Shown: positions 9,674 to 18,358 of the stretch, in pieces
Numbering within the stretch: the stretch's first letter is position 1
Layout: every line of letters begins with the position of its first letter
The notes under the pieces: generated by a model
Database searches by the model: none
Seen by the model: the letters and a program-made list of their open reading frames with translations, nothing else
What the model was told of the DNA's origin: nothing
NCBI GenBank assembly: GCA_001938485.1
Contig: MQRK01216367.1
Location: 1 to 27,395, forward strand
Origin: Girardia tigrina
Taxonomy: Eukaryota; Platyhelminthes; Tricladida; Dugesiidae
Direction: 5' to 3'
DNA length: 27,395 nt
Position numbers and translations under genes: made by a program

Positions 9674-10775
9674 ATTACAAAAACAAAACATTTAAACTAA
9701 TTTTCAAATATTTAAAAAAATTTATAAATTAAAGCTTTATTTTTTATAACTAATTTCACAAATGATATTTTATATAAAAGATAAATAGTTTAGTCAAAGA
9801 CGAGTAAAATTTGTCACCAGGATCAATTTTCAAAAAGAATCCCTGGTTTTTATAAATATAAAAATCAGAAAAACAAAACATTTAAACTAATTTCCAAATA
9901 TTTAAAAAAAACTTATAACTAAAAGCTTTATTTTTCATAACTAATTTCACAAATGATATTTTATATAACAGATAAATAGTTTAGTCAAAGACGAGTAAAA
10001 TTTGTCACCAGGATCAATTTTCAAAAAGAATCCCTGGTTTTTATAAATATAAAAATCAGAAAAACAAAACATTTAAACTAATTTCCAAATATTTAAAAAA
10101 AACTTATAACTAAAAGCTTTATTTTTCATAACTAATTTCACAAATGATATTTTATATAAAAGAAAGATAAATAGTTTAGTCAAAGACGAGTAAAATTTGT
10201 CACCAGGATCAATTTTCAAAAAGAATCCCTGGTTTTTATAAATATTATAAAAATTATAAAAACAAAACATTTAAACTAATTTCCAAATATTTAACAAAAC
10301 TTATAACTAAAAGCTTTATTTTTCAAGAATATCTCATTTCTAAAATTATATTTTATATAAAAGATAAATAGTTTGGACAAAGACGACTAAATTTGTCACC
10401 AGGATCAATTTTCAAAAAGATTCACTGGTTTTTATAAATATAATAAAAATCATAAAAACAAAAAATTTAAGCTAATTTTCAAATATTTAAAAAAACTTAT
10501 AACTAAAAGCTTTATTTTTCATAAATATCATTTCAAAAATCTCATTTCACAAATTATATTTTATATAAAAGATAAATAGTTTGGACAAAGACGATTAAAT
10601 TTGTCACCAGGATCAATTTTTAAAAAGATTCACTGGTTTTTATAAATATTATAAAAAAATACAAAAACAAAACATTGAAAGAAATTTTCAAATATTAAAA
10701 AAATTATAACTAAAAGCTTTATTTTTCAAAAATATCTAATTTCACAAATGATATTTTATATAAAAGATAAATAGG
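9674..10775. repeat. Satellite array, units 191-208 bp, about six copies
   Basis: A unit starting AAAACAAAACATTTAAACTA and containing TTTGTCACCAGGATCAATTT recurs in tandem. The GATCAATTTT landmark lies at 9821, 10012, 10207, 10403 and 10611, giving spacings of 191, 195, 196 and 208; a sixth unit is cut short near 10775. Each unit carries an inverted repeat, ACCAGG...CCTGGT in the first three, degraded to CACTGG in units four and five. The two subtypes group by position, as expected from local duplication. Minus-strand frames across the array repeat the same peptide and are not genes. Confidence 0.95.
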
Positions 10776-10878
10776 TTCCTCAATTTATAATCTGTAGATT
10801 AGAAATTTCTATTTTTTGACACTGGAAAATTTAATTCTATTACTGCCACTTCTGTTGTGTTTGTGATATGAGACTATA

Positions 10879-11100
10879 TTACTTAATAGATTTATTCTCT
10901 GCCTTTTTACATCGGTTCATGCGTACAAAGATTGGATCTGCATTTTCATGTTTTATAAATAAAGTTGTAGGTGTCACTTTAACAACCTCATATGTATCTT
11001 TATTTGGCCTCTCTAAGTTCGGAGTCAATCCTTTCATTGGTTCGGGAGCAAACATTCTCACTTTATCTCCGACTTTAAATAAATGTTGTTTTGCGATAAA
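10879..11100 (-). mobile_element. Gypsy integrase C-terminal fragment
   Basis: The minus-strand frame contains HLFKVGDKVRMFAPEPMKGL, then TYEVVKVTPTTLFI and IFVRMNRCKKAEN. These match the C-terminal region of Ty3/Gypsy integrases (F.VGD.V....P...GL.P.L.R...G.Y.V..V.P........VH.NR.K). The frame extends to 11271, but its first about 58 residues do not look like integrase. This is a fossil fragment next to the satellite array; no LTR is seen beside it. The family is close to that of the integrase fragment at 23820-24186, which ends in a similar NRCKLAEN. Confidence 0.85.
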
Positions 11101-11297
11101 TTTTAATTTGGATAATTTTCCACCATGGAAGGAGAGAAAACTGAACGTGAAATCTGGAGAGAAATAGAGTATCAAATAGTTCATGGTTTTCAGCCCTGAC
11201 ATTTGAAATAGTCGTTGCTCTACAAACGAAATGTCCGAAAGATGATCAAAAGATGTAGATGACACTGACATGAATATCTATAAAAATTATTTGCGAA

Positions 11298-11504
11298 ATG
11301 CAATATTTTAAACGAAAAAAAACGAGAACAAAAAAAACTAAGATGACTCGTCTGATTTTCAACTGTCTGCAGAGTTCTCGAGTGTTTGTTTCAAAAATGG
11401 CAGGTGAATTTGGAGTTAAAAATAAACAAGTTCCAATTGTTCCTTATTTGCCTTTTAAAGATACTGAAATTAAACTCGATCAATTCAACGGAGTTCGATA
11501 TTAA
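11298..11504 (+). CDS. Hypothetical frame, 68 residues
   Basis: Not recognised. The first about 15 residues are Lys/Arg/Thr-rich. A second methionine could start MTRLIFNCLQ, and a third MAGEFGVKNK. The C-terminal half (PIVPYLPFKDTEIKLDQFNG) has protein-like composition. It overlaps the beginning of the next open frame in a different frame, so the two could be neighbouring remnants of one coding block. It may be a fragment of an old element. Confidence 0.25.
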   Translation: MQYFKRKKTRTKKTKMTRLIFNCLQSSRVFVSKMAGEFGVKNKQVPIVPYLPFKDTEIKLDQFNGVRY

Positions 11505-12019
11505 TCAGAAAAGTTGAGAAACGCTCATCCCAAATTCCTCATTTTCCTCCACTCACAACTCTATTTATTTTCTCGTCACAAGAAGACCATATCACGTGTC
11601 AACGAATCGAGGAGATTTCGTGCAACTGGTTATCGAGCGATGGTCAACTGACTCTCATTGACAAAATCCAATTGGTCTTATCGAATTGCTCAATCGATGA
11701 AGGAATGTTATTGAATTGCCTTCAGTTTATCAAAAATGAGTGTCTTCCAGTCGTGTTAAGATCTCAGGAGGCGAATGGCATTCCTGACGGCGATTTGACG
11801 ATCGATATTGATCAATTGATTAGGAAGAATGAGGAGAAAGGAGAAAAAGAGAGAGATGATGATGTGTATGAGATATTGAAGGTTTACGACAAGCGCAACT
11901 GCAACAGAGTTTTCGATGAATCGTTTATTGAATGTGGGACTTTGTTTTGTGTGGAAGTGAGGATCGGATTGCACGGTTTTGGAGAAATGCGGACATGCGG
12001 ACTTGTTCAAGCTATTTAA
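11474..12019 (+). CDS. Hypothetical open frame, about 181 codons, no ATG at its 5' end
   Basis: Not recognised. The frame is open from 11474 to the stop at 12017-12019, but the first ATG is at 11702. The sequence is therefore either an internal exon, a 5'-truncated gene or a fossil piece. Composition is protein-like throughout and clearly less AT-rich than its flanks. Visible features are HITCQRIEEISCNWLSSDG, then a leucine-rich helix-like part, LTLIDKIQLVLSNCSIDEG. A charged low-complexity stretch rich in Glu, Lys and Arg follows (about 11826-11865), and a Cys-containing end, FIECGTLFCVEVRIG, closes the frame. No signal peptide or membrane segment is visible. The charged stretch and cysteines do not identify a family. 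Confidence 0.4.
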   Translation, partial: TRSIQRSSILIRKVEKRSSQIPHFPPLTTLFIFSSQEDHITCQRIEEISCNWLSSDGQLTLIDKIQLVLSNCSIDEGMLLNCLQFIKNECLPVVLRSQEANGIPDGDLTIDIDQLIRKNEEKGEKERDDDVYEILKVYDKRNCNRVFDESFIECGTLFCVEVRIGLHGFGEMRTCGLVQAI

Positions 12020-12314
12020 ATATATAAAGGATATATTAATGAAATATATAAGTTATATGTTGAATAGTAGCTGCAATTTCAACTTTTCATACTTAGAATT
12101 AAATCTTGATTCTGTTCAATTTGATTTCTCAGTTAATTTCAATTCGATTTTTTGTCAATCAATGTCCGCTTATATAGATAGTTACTATCGTCTTGGGTGG
12201 TCTGATATCAGGAATTCTTCAAATATAACAATTTACAAAAGAAAGTTTTATTTAACGAAACATTTAAAAACATTGTCGACACTGGTTCGTCTGGTTCGAC
12301 AGAAACATCTCTGA
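11979..12314 (+). CDS. Hypothetical frame, 111 residues, weak
   Basis: Not recognised. It overlaps the end of the preceding frame by about 40 bases and is in a different frame. It is rich in Asn, Phe, Ser and Tyr, partly reflecting AT-rich DNA, but includes less random-looking parts (SYYRLGWSDIRNSS). It may be chance or another remnant of the same block. Confidence 0.15.
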   Translation: MEKCGHADLFKLFKYIKDILMKYISYMLNSSCNFNFSYLELNLDSVQFDFSVNFNSIFCQSMSAYIDSYYRLGWSDIRNSSNITIYKRKFYLTKHLKTLSTLVRLVRQKHL

Positions 12315-12411
12315 ATACTCTTAGACGGCTTGAAAGACGCTCAACGTCATTTCGTAAGTGTAATGTCTCTTTTCGATACGCTTCCTACTCTTTTTTCAAC
12401 TTTGTATTTTC

Positions 12412-12615
12412 TTGTTTCAACCGTTGGTTTATCATCTAGGAGCGCTACAAAGCAAATTATTCCATCATTCTGTAATTATCATTAATGAAAGAAAATGCGT
12501 AAGAAAAGTTAAGCTATTTGACGAACTACGGAAGAGGTCTAAGGAAATCACAGTTGGACTTCGAGACCGTGCTCTCAAATGGAGTCTTTCGGGTTTTTTT
12601 CTTTCACTCTTGTAG
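12412..12615 (+). CDS. Hypothetical frame, 67 residues, weak
   Basis: Not recognised. The segment INERKCVRKVKLFDELRKRS, followed by KEITVGLRDRALKW, is basic and helix-like, and composition is less AT-rich than the flanks. The frame ends at the left arm of the inverted repeat at 12611. It may be a decayed fragment. Confidence 0.2.
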   Translation: MFQPLVYHLGALQSKLFHHSVIIINERKCVRKVKLFDELRKRSKEITVGLRDRALKWSLSGFFLSLL

Positions 12616-12719
12616 TCCAAGGTGAGGTACTTATTCTGGCTCAGACTAATCCTGAGCCAAAATAAGCCTTCGGAAAAAATAAGTAATGATTTTACTGGGT
12701 GTCCTACTTAAGGACTACA
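12611..12719. repeat. Nested inverted repeat (strong stem-loop)
   Basis: Inner arms CTTATTCTGGCTCAG (12630-12644) and CTGAGCCAAAATAAG (12652-12666) pair over 15 bases with one mismatch around a 7-base loop. Outer arms TGTAGTCC (12611-12618) and GGACTACA (12712-12719) are also perfect complements. It could be a small palindromic transposon, or an RNA hairpin if transcribed. Confidence 0.75.
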
Positions 12720-13017
12720 TAACTAAGTTGCTACATAACGAAAGAATTAACTAAAAGAAAATAAATTAATTTCGTTAAAATATATATTGGATTAATAAAA
12801 TAATTCGCAAGATATCATATTAATATTTGTGTTAAACTAATATATCAAAATAACAAAATATGAAAGAAATATGAAAATAATAAAATGAAAGAAATCAACG
12901 TACAAAATACATAAAAAAGAATACATAAGAAAGAACATAATATCAAGACCTGAAAAAGAGAAAAACAATTATTAAAGACAATAAAAATGTTAATCAAATA
13001 TACAAACAAATTATTAA
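12720..13017. other. AT-rich spacer, no gene seen
   Basis: Only an Ile/Phe/Leu-rich minus-strand chance frame is present. Confidence 0.55.
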
Positions 13018-13552
13018 TCACCCGCAAGGTTGAATGTCAACTCGCTGAATCGGGTCGTTCAACACACTCGGTTTGTCCTTGATAGGTATTTGGGAAAAAA
13101 ATATATCCTGGCTGATATCCTGCACTTTGACTTCGAGGAGGGAACCATGTCTCGAGGGGTACGATGATATCGTCGATATCGATTTTCTGCAGAGGGGGTG
13201 GGGTGAGATGAAAACCACCATTCTGCTTTCAATGCCAGAGACAATATCTGGTTAAATCGGCATCGTTTCGAAAATATTCATTGGCTTTTATAATCGGTAT
13301 CAGCTTTACGTCACAATGCGGGGGAGTAGCGAGACGTTGCTGGGTATATACCTTAGTTACAGAAGGTGTATGTCTCGAGGTGTATGACGATATCGTCGAT
13401 ATCGATTTTCTGCAGAGGGGGTGGGGTGAGATGAGGACCACCATTCTGCTTTCAATGCCAGAGACAATATCTGGTTAAATCGGCATCGTTTCGAAAATAT
13501 TCATTGGCTTTTATAATCGGTATCAGCTTTACGTCACAGTGCGGGGGAGTAG
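13018..13552 (-). pseudogene. Coding-like block carrying a tandem duplication, unrecognised
   Basis: Two overlapping sets of minus-strand frames (13221-13018 and 13444-13229) repeat the same protein segment because the DNA is duplicated. Translated parts such as CDVKLIPIIKANEYFRNDAD and TPPPLQKIDIDDIIVPLET look like real protein sequence, and the base composition is far less AT-rich than the surroundings. I do not recognise the family. It is the distal end of a run of minus-strand frames from 16.8 kb downward and probably belongs with them. It looks broken in several places. If virus-derived it is a fossil. Confidence 0.35.
13147..13552. repeat. 183-bp tandem duplication with a 40-bp spacer
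   Basis: 13147-13329 and 13370-13552 are nearly identical (about six differences by eye). Each copy includes the 15-base palindrome GATATCGTCGATATC (13166-13180 and 13389-13403), exactly 223 bases apart. Confidence 0.95.
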
Positions 13553-13619
13553 AAGGTTGGGTGTCTTTATTATTTCAACCTGTGGCTCTTCAAATTACGT
13601 TACTACTAATTTAGGCGTC

Positions 13620-13865
13620 CTAAATTGGACTAGACCCCATTAAGACCTTTAACTGGTCAGGATGTGTTTGTGGCGGCATAACCTCATTTGTATGTATATA
13701 AACAGGTTGCGCAATCATATCCATAGGTGGCGATTCATACACGCAACCGAAGTAATCGTCCAAAGGGACACAAAGATCTAGATCATCACCTTCTTGTACA
13801 CCAAATTGCTCTTTAGCCGAATGGAAAGACGTCACCCAGGATGCGTCAGACAAGTTTTTGAACAT
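13620..13865 (-). CDS. Hypothetical acidic protein fragment, 81 residues
   Basis: Not recognised. The frame reads from MFKNLSDASWVTSFHSAKEQ through an acidic stretch, GVQEGDDLDLCVPLDDYFGC, to a Pro-rich end (PPQTHPDQLKVL). Composition is strongly protein-like and rich in Asp, Pro and Val, unlike random AT-rich DNA. Protein-like sequence continues upstream on the minus strand to about 13980 (QLFENSPLQTHGPTSSTANE). The translated segment probably began before the first ATG. It lies between the duplicated block (13.0-13.55 kb) and other minus-strand frames. It could be part of an old virus-like or element-derived gene set; no known domain is visible. Confidence 0.4.
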   Translation of the reverse strand: MFKNLSDASWVTSFHSAKEQFGVQEGDDLDLCVPLDDYFGCVYESPPMDMIAQPVYIHTNEVMPPQTHPDQLKVLMGSSPI

Positions 13866-14099
13866 ACGTCAATAATGGGCTTCAAGCCATTCATTTGCGG
13901 TAGAGGAAGTTGGACCATGTGTTTGAAGCGGCGAATTTTCAAAAAGTTGAGCTGCGCTCGTGGGAGCGCAAGTTATTCTTTTTATAGCTTTATTTGAACA
14001 AAAAAACACTTTCTTTATCAAATCACACTTCTAAAAAATTCGTGCCGCCATAAACTTTTCTTGTTTCATTAAAAACAATAACATAATTTTTTTATTCGA

Positions 14100-14888
14100 T
14101 CGATTCAATTCGATTTCAACATGTCATCAAAAGTTAACATACAACTTATCACTTTTCAAAACTACCCACCAAGTATCTACCCACTGTCGCTCTATGGTAG
14201 ATCCTTAACAGGGCTGGGGTATCTTCCCATAATAAATGGACGTTTAGTTGGATATGCTTACGCAAAAGATCCCAGGATTACGGCCGTAGACAATGAAAAT
14301 TACCATCGTTCTTTTTTATAAAGATCATATGGTCAAACATTTTGGCAGTTGCGCTATCACGGATACCCAACAAAGTATGTATGGGTATGGCCATCTCTCT
14401 AATCTGTATTTGAAGATCATGGCCAATGAGGACGTTACCGTACAAGTTCTTGTGAAGTTCAGCAATAAGTTCATATTCTTCGGCACAACCAATAAGATGT
14501 CCTCAAATCCGTGACATCGAGTACACCACTCCGATATACGAGTGCGTGATCTCACACGGGTATTCATTTAAACTTTGCCATTATAATCGAGAAGTGTTAT
14601 TGCAGCAACATGAAACTTTGTGTCGCCGTCCTTAACAAAATCTGCGTCTAAGAACGGAAGACGAGGTCTAATGTCTTTTAAAGACAAATTTTTCCTCACA
14701 AAGGACGCTGGATCCGCGTTTCGATTCCAATCACTGGTTTTAGTCCATATAAGAACTGTTTCTCTTTCTCTTTTCTTGGCATTATTCGATTTATTATTGT
14801 ATTTTGTTATTTTCTTTAAATACAATATGACATTTTTGCACTCCTTATTGTGATTATTAAATTGCATCATTTTACCGCATTTAACCAC
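14100..14888 (-). pseudogene. Coding-like minus-strand block, unrecognised
   Basis: Frames on the minus strand from 14888 downward include a basic, Asn/Lys-rich start and then NADPASFVRKNLSLKDIRPR and FLDADFVKDGDTKFHVAAI. Further on, another frame gives EEYELIAELHKNLYGNVLIG and MAIPIHTLLGIRDSATAKMF. These have the composition of real protein and together span about 700 bases. I cannot assign a family. The block is broken in several places and has the look of a decayed gene. Plus-strand frames here (14121-14321, 14293-14514, 14620-14853) read less like protein and are probably shadows. Confidence 0.4.
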
Positions 14889-14907
14889 AAATTTTTCAAT
14901 TAAATGT

Positions 14908-15162
14908 TTAGAGATTGTCTTTCGATTTAGTGTACGGAAGGAGAATGAATATATAAAAACCGAGCGAAATTATCATAAACAGAGCCACCAGGATCCCAAT
15001 AATAATATATGCAGTCAAATCTGTTATTGTTGAATTTTGAATTGATAAAATTCGGACGTTGAAAATAGAACACAACACTCGAAATCGGAAAACTTTATTT
15101 TCACTTATTATTAACAATTCTAACTTGATTCCGCATTTACTTGATATATTAAAACAAAACAT
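14908..15162 (-). CDS. Hypothetical protein with C-terminal membrane anchor, 84 residues
   Basis: Not recognised. The C-terminal third is a clear membrane segment (AYIIIGILVALFMIISLGFY and onward, about residues 52-76), followed by a short charged tail (YTKSKDNL). That layout is typical of a tail-anchored protein or of the transmembrane end of a glycoprotein. The N-terminal part has three Cys residues and a basic stretch. It is on the same strand as the other frames of the 13-16.8 kb run, 20 bases upstream of the 14888 frame. It may be a piece of a larger membrane protein. Confidence 0.35.
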   Translation of the reverse strand: MFCFNISSKCGIKLELLIISENKVFRFRVLCSIFNVRILSIQNSTITDLTAYIIIGILVALFMIISLGFYIFILLPYTKSKDNL

Positions 15163-15185
15163 TAAAAATTAATAATATATATGCA

Positions 15186-15191
15186 TACTCT

Positions 15192-15223
<32 letters not shown>
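15186..15223. repeat. CA/TA microsatellite
   Basis: A compound run of (CA)n followed by (TA)n in the gap between two minus-strand frames. Confidence 0.9.
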
Positions 15224-15462
15224 CATTTTCCCATCACAACGAATATATATTTTCCCGGAATTACTCATTCCAGAAAATTAAATTTGATTTTACTTAGAAT
15301 TTTTAATTTTACTAAATTTCTAAGTGTTATTTTATTTAATTTACTTTCACAAAGAAACCTTTTTTTTAATTCTACTTAATTCCGATCAAGATGTAAATTA
15401 TCTCGATCAGACTCTCTTTGGGAAACCAACCTCTCACTGAACTGAAAGTACGAATTGATTTG

Positions 15463-15876
15463 CTAGTGAGAAAGTTTAAAAAATGAGTTAGGGACATGGT
15501 CTTGTAATAAAAATTCGACGGCAAAGACGGCAACCTTCTTTGGAGATGAAATATAAATGACGTTTAATTGTTCTGCGATCTCATAACCCAAATCATCGGC
15601 AATATATTTGGCGACAGACTGCTTTTTCGGAATAGTAACGGAAATTTTTGTGTCGCTATTAAGAAGAGGTGTCGATACCGCGTGAATACACAGAGATACC
15701 ATCTTGTAGTGCGGCCTATTAAAGGTTGTGGGCAGACTGTGGCGATATAAACCCATAATATCAGCCACTTTCCATCGGTGAACGACTGGGGTTTTTATAA
15801 CGACCATTTTTTTTATTAAAATAGTTATAAAAATGTCTTTTCTGGTAGAAGTTCGCGGAGGGGTTTTCGGCAACAA
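15463..15876 (-). CDS. Hypothetical protein, 137 residues
   Basis: Not recognised. This is the longest intact frame of the 13-16.8 kb run. Two starts are plausible: the first Met (MLPKTPPRTSTRKD) or an internal Met at about residue 24 (MVVIKTPVVHRWKVADIMGL), which begins the better-composed part. The rest (SVTIPKKQSVAKYIADDLGY, then AEQLNVIYISSPKKVAVFAV) alternates hydrophobic and polar residues like a compact, beta-rich cytosolic protein. There is no signal peptide or membrane segment. The previous frame (16092-15892) ends only 15 bases before this one begins, which suggests tight packing or a single decayed gene. It may be virus-derived; I cannot show it. Confidence 0.45.
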   Translation of the reverse strand: MLPKTPPRTSTRKDIFITILIKKMVVIKTPVVHRWKVADIMGLYRHSLPTTFNRPHYKMVSLCIHAVSTPLLNSDTKISVTIPKKQSVAKYIADDLGYEIAEQLNVIYISSPKKVAVFAVEFLLQDHVPNSFFKLSH

Positions 15877-15891
15877 ACAATTCCTCCAGTA

Positions 15892-16092
15892 TCATAGATC
15901 AGACTGCACAACTCGGTAAAAAATATTACCATAATGTATTGGTCTAATAGGTAGATGAAGTAATTTAGTGGTCTGAGCTGATATTGGCTTATCTGGAGTC
16001 CAACTCAAAGGAAGAGGGACTTCAATAGTGCAAATAGGTTGTTTTTGGAAAATACGAATCAACCTCTTTTTACACATTTCCCTATTTTCCAA
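15892..16092 (-). CDS. Hypothetical frame, 66 residues
   Basis: Not recognised. The frame reads MENREMCKKRLIRIFQKQ, then a Pro-rich middle (EVPLPLSWTPDKPISAQT) and LLHLPIRPIHYGNIFYRV. Composition is protein-like. It sits directly upstream of the 137-residue frame on the same strand and could be part of the same old gene. Confidence 0.35.
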   Translation of the reverse strand: MENREMCKKRLIRIFQKQPICTIEVPLPLSWTPDKPISAQTTKLLHLPIRPIHYGNIFYRVVQSDL

Positions 16093-16165
16093 TTTTCCTA
16101 ACTGGGTAATTTCTTATTGATACGCGAGTCACTAACAACGGTGGGAAACTCCTCGCACTGTCGAT

Positions 16166-16390
16166 CTAAAATCTGTTTCCGATTTTGTACTGTTCATAAG
16201 TCAAATTTTGATAACTGTGAGATAGCTCATTATTCACAAATGTCATGTTAAAGTCTGCATATTTTTGAATTGAAATCTTCTGCAAGAAATTTTGAGTGGA
16301 CTGTGATACTGGATGCATATGAATAACATCAAAGAGTAAGTTTTTGTGCAAATCTAGAGGAAATAGGAAAGAAAAGACAAAAATAAACAT
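16166..16390 (-). CDS. Hypothetical protein with signal-peptide-like start, 74 residues
   Basis: Not recognised. It opens with a strongly hydrophobic segment right after the start (MFIFVFSFLFPLDLHKN), consistent with a signal peptide. A polar stretch follows with possible N-glycosylation sites (NMT, NLT). These are features of a secreted or envelope-type protein. It is the only frame of the run with such a start, and membrane anchors occur in frames on both sides (16784-16506 and 15162-14908). It could be the beginning of a decayed glycoprotein gene, but no family can be named. Confidence 0.35.
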   Translation of the reverse strand: MFIFVFSFLFPLDLHKNLLFDVIHMHPVSQSTQNFLQKISIQKYADFNMTFVNNELSHSYQNLTYEQYKIGNRF

Positions 16391-16505
16391 ATTTATAGCG
16401 AATTATAAAATTTAGAGGCGCGTACGGTCAAAAATGATTTTTATACCTCTGTTTGTTCTACGTACACTCCTGGCAGGTATTTTCCGTAGGAGGTACGATA
16501 TAAGT

Positions 16506-16784
16506 TTAAAGCCTTCTGTTTCTTTTTGTATTTTTATATAGGTATATTATGTACCATGTTATTATTAAACTAAGTGAAAACAATCCAATTCTAAACAAGA
16601 TGAAAGGCCAAGTGTATAATTGTTTTCTATTGTACAAATCATTAATTAAGCTGTACGATCTTTTCAAACCAGAAATAGTGGATTGAATTTTCGATGATGA
16701 TGATGATTGTAACTGAATTAATTTTTCATAAATCTTAACTTGTGGTGAGTAAATAAGGTACTGTATTGTATAAATATGTGCCAT
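16506..16784 (-). CDS. Hypothetical protein with C-terminal membrane anchor, 92 residues
   Basis: Not recognised. The N-terminal two thirds look helical, with a serine run (QLQSSSSSKIQSTISGLKRS). One membrane segment follows (FILFRIGLFSLSLIITWYII, about residues 61-82) and then a basic tail, YLYKNTKRNRRL. The basic tail after the membrane segment predicts a type with the C-terminus in the cytoplasm. It is the most upstream frame of the minus-strand run; an overlapping minus-strand frame (from about 16830) starts MDRRENFNKKYIDF. Confidence 0.35.
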   Translation of the reverse strand: MAHIYTIQYLIYSPQVKIYEKLIQLQSSSSSKIQSTISGLKRSYSLINDLYNRKQLYTWPFILFRIGLFSLSLIITWYIIYLYKNTKRNRRL

Positions 16785-16915
16785 GAAACGCTAAGGGTAG
16801 TAAAATCTATGTATTTTTTGTTAAAATTTTCTCTTCTGTCCATTGTTGTTGTTAAAATCTGCGATATATCAGAATATACATATTAGTATAACTTTGATTT
16901 CTATTGAAGGTTGTA

Positions 16916-16987
16916 AAAATCAGTTTATCCCTGTAACAAGTATATAGAGAATTACATTGCACGAATTTGTAATGATAAACTGATTTT
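16916..16987. repeat. Inverted repeat, 14-bp perfect arms
   Basis: AAAATCAGTTTATC (16916-16929) and GATAAACTGATTTT (16974-16987) are perfect complements. Inside is a second small stem, ATTACA/TGTAAT. It lies just upstream of the run of minus-strand frames. Confidence 0.8.
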
Positions 16988-17159
16988 CACTTTTAAAAGA
17001 AAATAAATGTCACAGATGTAAATACGCTTATGGTATAAAAGTAAAATATATTTTTTAATACAATTCAACAGATATTAAAAATAAACTACAACAAAATAAA
17101 AATAACCTTACAGTAATATCGGTTGATAAAAATAAAATGTGCATTATAATAATTGTAGT

Positions 17160-17265
17160 TATTATCACGGATGGCAAGGTGAATCATTTTGTAATGATTC
17201 AGTTATTATCGGTCGTTAATAATCAGAGATGATTTAAAATACTTGACGTTATTATCACAGAAGGC
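17160..17265. repeat. Repeated TTATTATC motif and palindrome
   Basis: GTTATTATC occurs three times in about 100 bases (near 17158, 17201 and 17249), twice followed by AC and a GGCAA a few bases on. Between the first two is the palindrome GAATCATT-TTGT-AATGATTC. This could be a regulatory cluster or a decayed repeat. Confidence 0.5.
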
Positions 17266-18358
17266 AATCCGATCAGCCCTGCAACATTGCTTCAATAAGG
17301 ATACCAATGCAAATAACGAAATTCTTAATTGTCAAAAATTGAATACTTCAATCACCACTTAAAGAACTACAGTTGGCAGTAATAATAAAAGTAATTGTGT
17401 ATCGATTTTTGTTTGTCGATCGCAATATTAAATTTAAATTGCTAATAGCAATTTTAACAATTATAATGCCGAATAAAATAAAAAAATATAACCATCGTCT
17501 TTCAATCTTTACTTTATCTTTTGATTACCATAATTTGCCTATCTTTTATTTCTTTTAACCTTTCTTTTATAAAAAATAAATAAAAAAATACAAACAAATG
17601 ACAAAATATTGATGTCAGATGAACATTACAAATGGTATAACAAGACATTCATTATTTTGTAGCCATCGACATGTCTCGAGGTAGACTTCAAAAGAATATT
17701 TGTTATTATATGATCCTGTGTTTAGAAGTGTTGCGGTCGAGAAATTGAAATTAGAATTATAAAAATAAGAAGAGAAAATAAAAGAAAGAACACTATTTCA
17801 TTATAACACTACGGTCCAATATCCACTAACAACTATAAAACAACTAACAAAGAGATAAAAAGCGAAAATCACAAGAATAATACATATATTTAGAAACCAT
17901 AACATTACAAATTAAGTTTGAGATACTCCCGATCACCCAGAGGAATGTTGTACGCCGAGATAAGACTAAAAACAATCCATCAAGAAAATAAATAAACGGA
18001 ATAAAAACGTACCCGATAAAAGAAAATGAACAAATGCTTCACACCAAGTAGAGTGGAGTGAGATACATCCCTGAGAATAAATGGTCGTGCTCCGGAAGAT
18101 TGAGAAAGGCACTAAAAGCTTTAAAAAGAAAATTAATTAATTAAAAAGAAGTCAAGAATTAATAAAGTTACTTCCAAGGCAATCCGTTAACACTACGAGG
18201 CCAACAGACCCTCCACTTGTAGCCCCGAAGACGACAAGGCCCTGAACGAAATCGGCAAAGCTGTGAGATGTTCCCCTGAAAAGTTATACCCCTGTAAAGA
18301 TATATAAATTAATTAAAAAGAACAAAGCCCAATTAAAAATGACCATGAGTCAGCGATT
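17266..18358. other. Spacer, no gene seen
   Basis: Mostly AT-rich with a less AT-rich part at about 17930-18300. The 61-residue plus frame (17373-17558) is Ile/Phe/Lys-rich and likely chance. No element could be identified. Confidence 0.5.

Noticed and set aside
10073-10270. Minus-strand 65-residue frame.
   Set aside because: It lies across one satellite unit; the same peptide recurs in other units.
10868-11167. Plus-strand 99-residue frame.
   Set aside because: It is antisense to the Gypsy integrase C-terminal fragment, which has clear family motifs.
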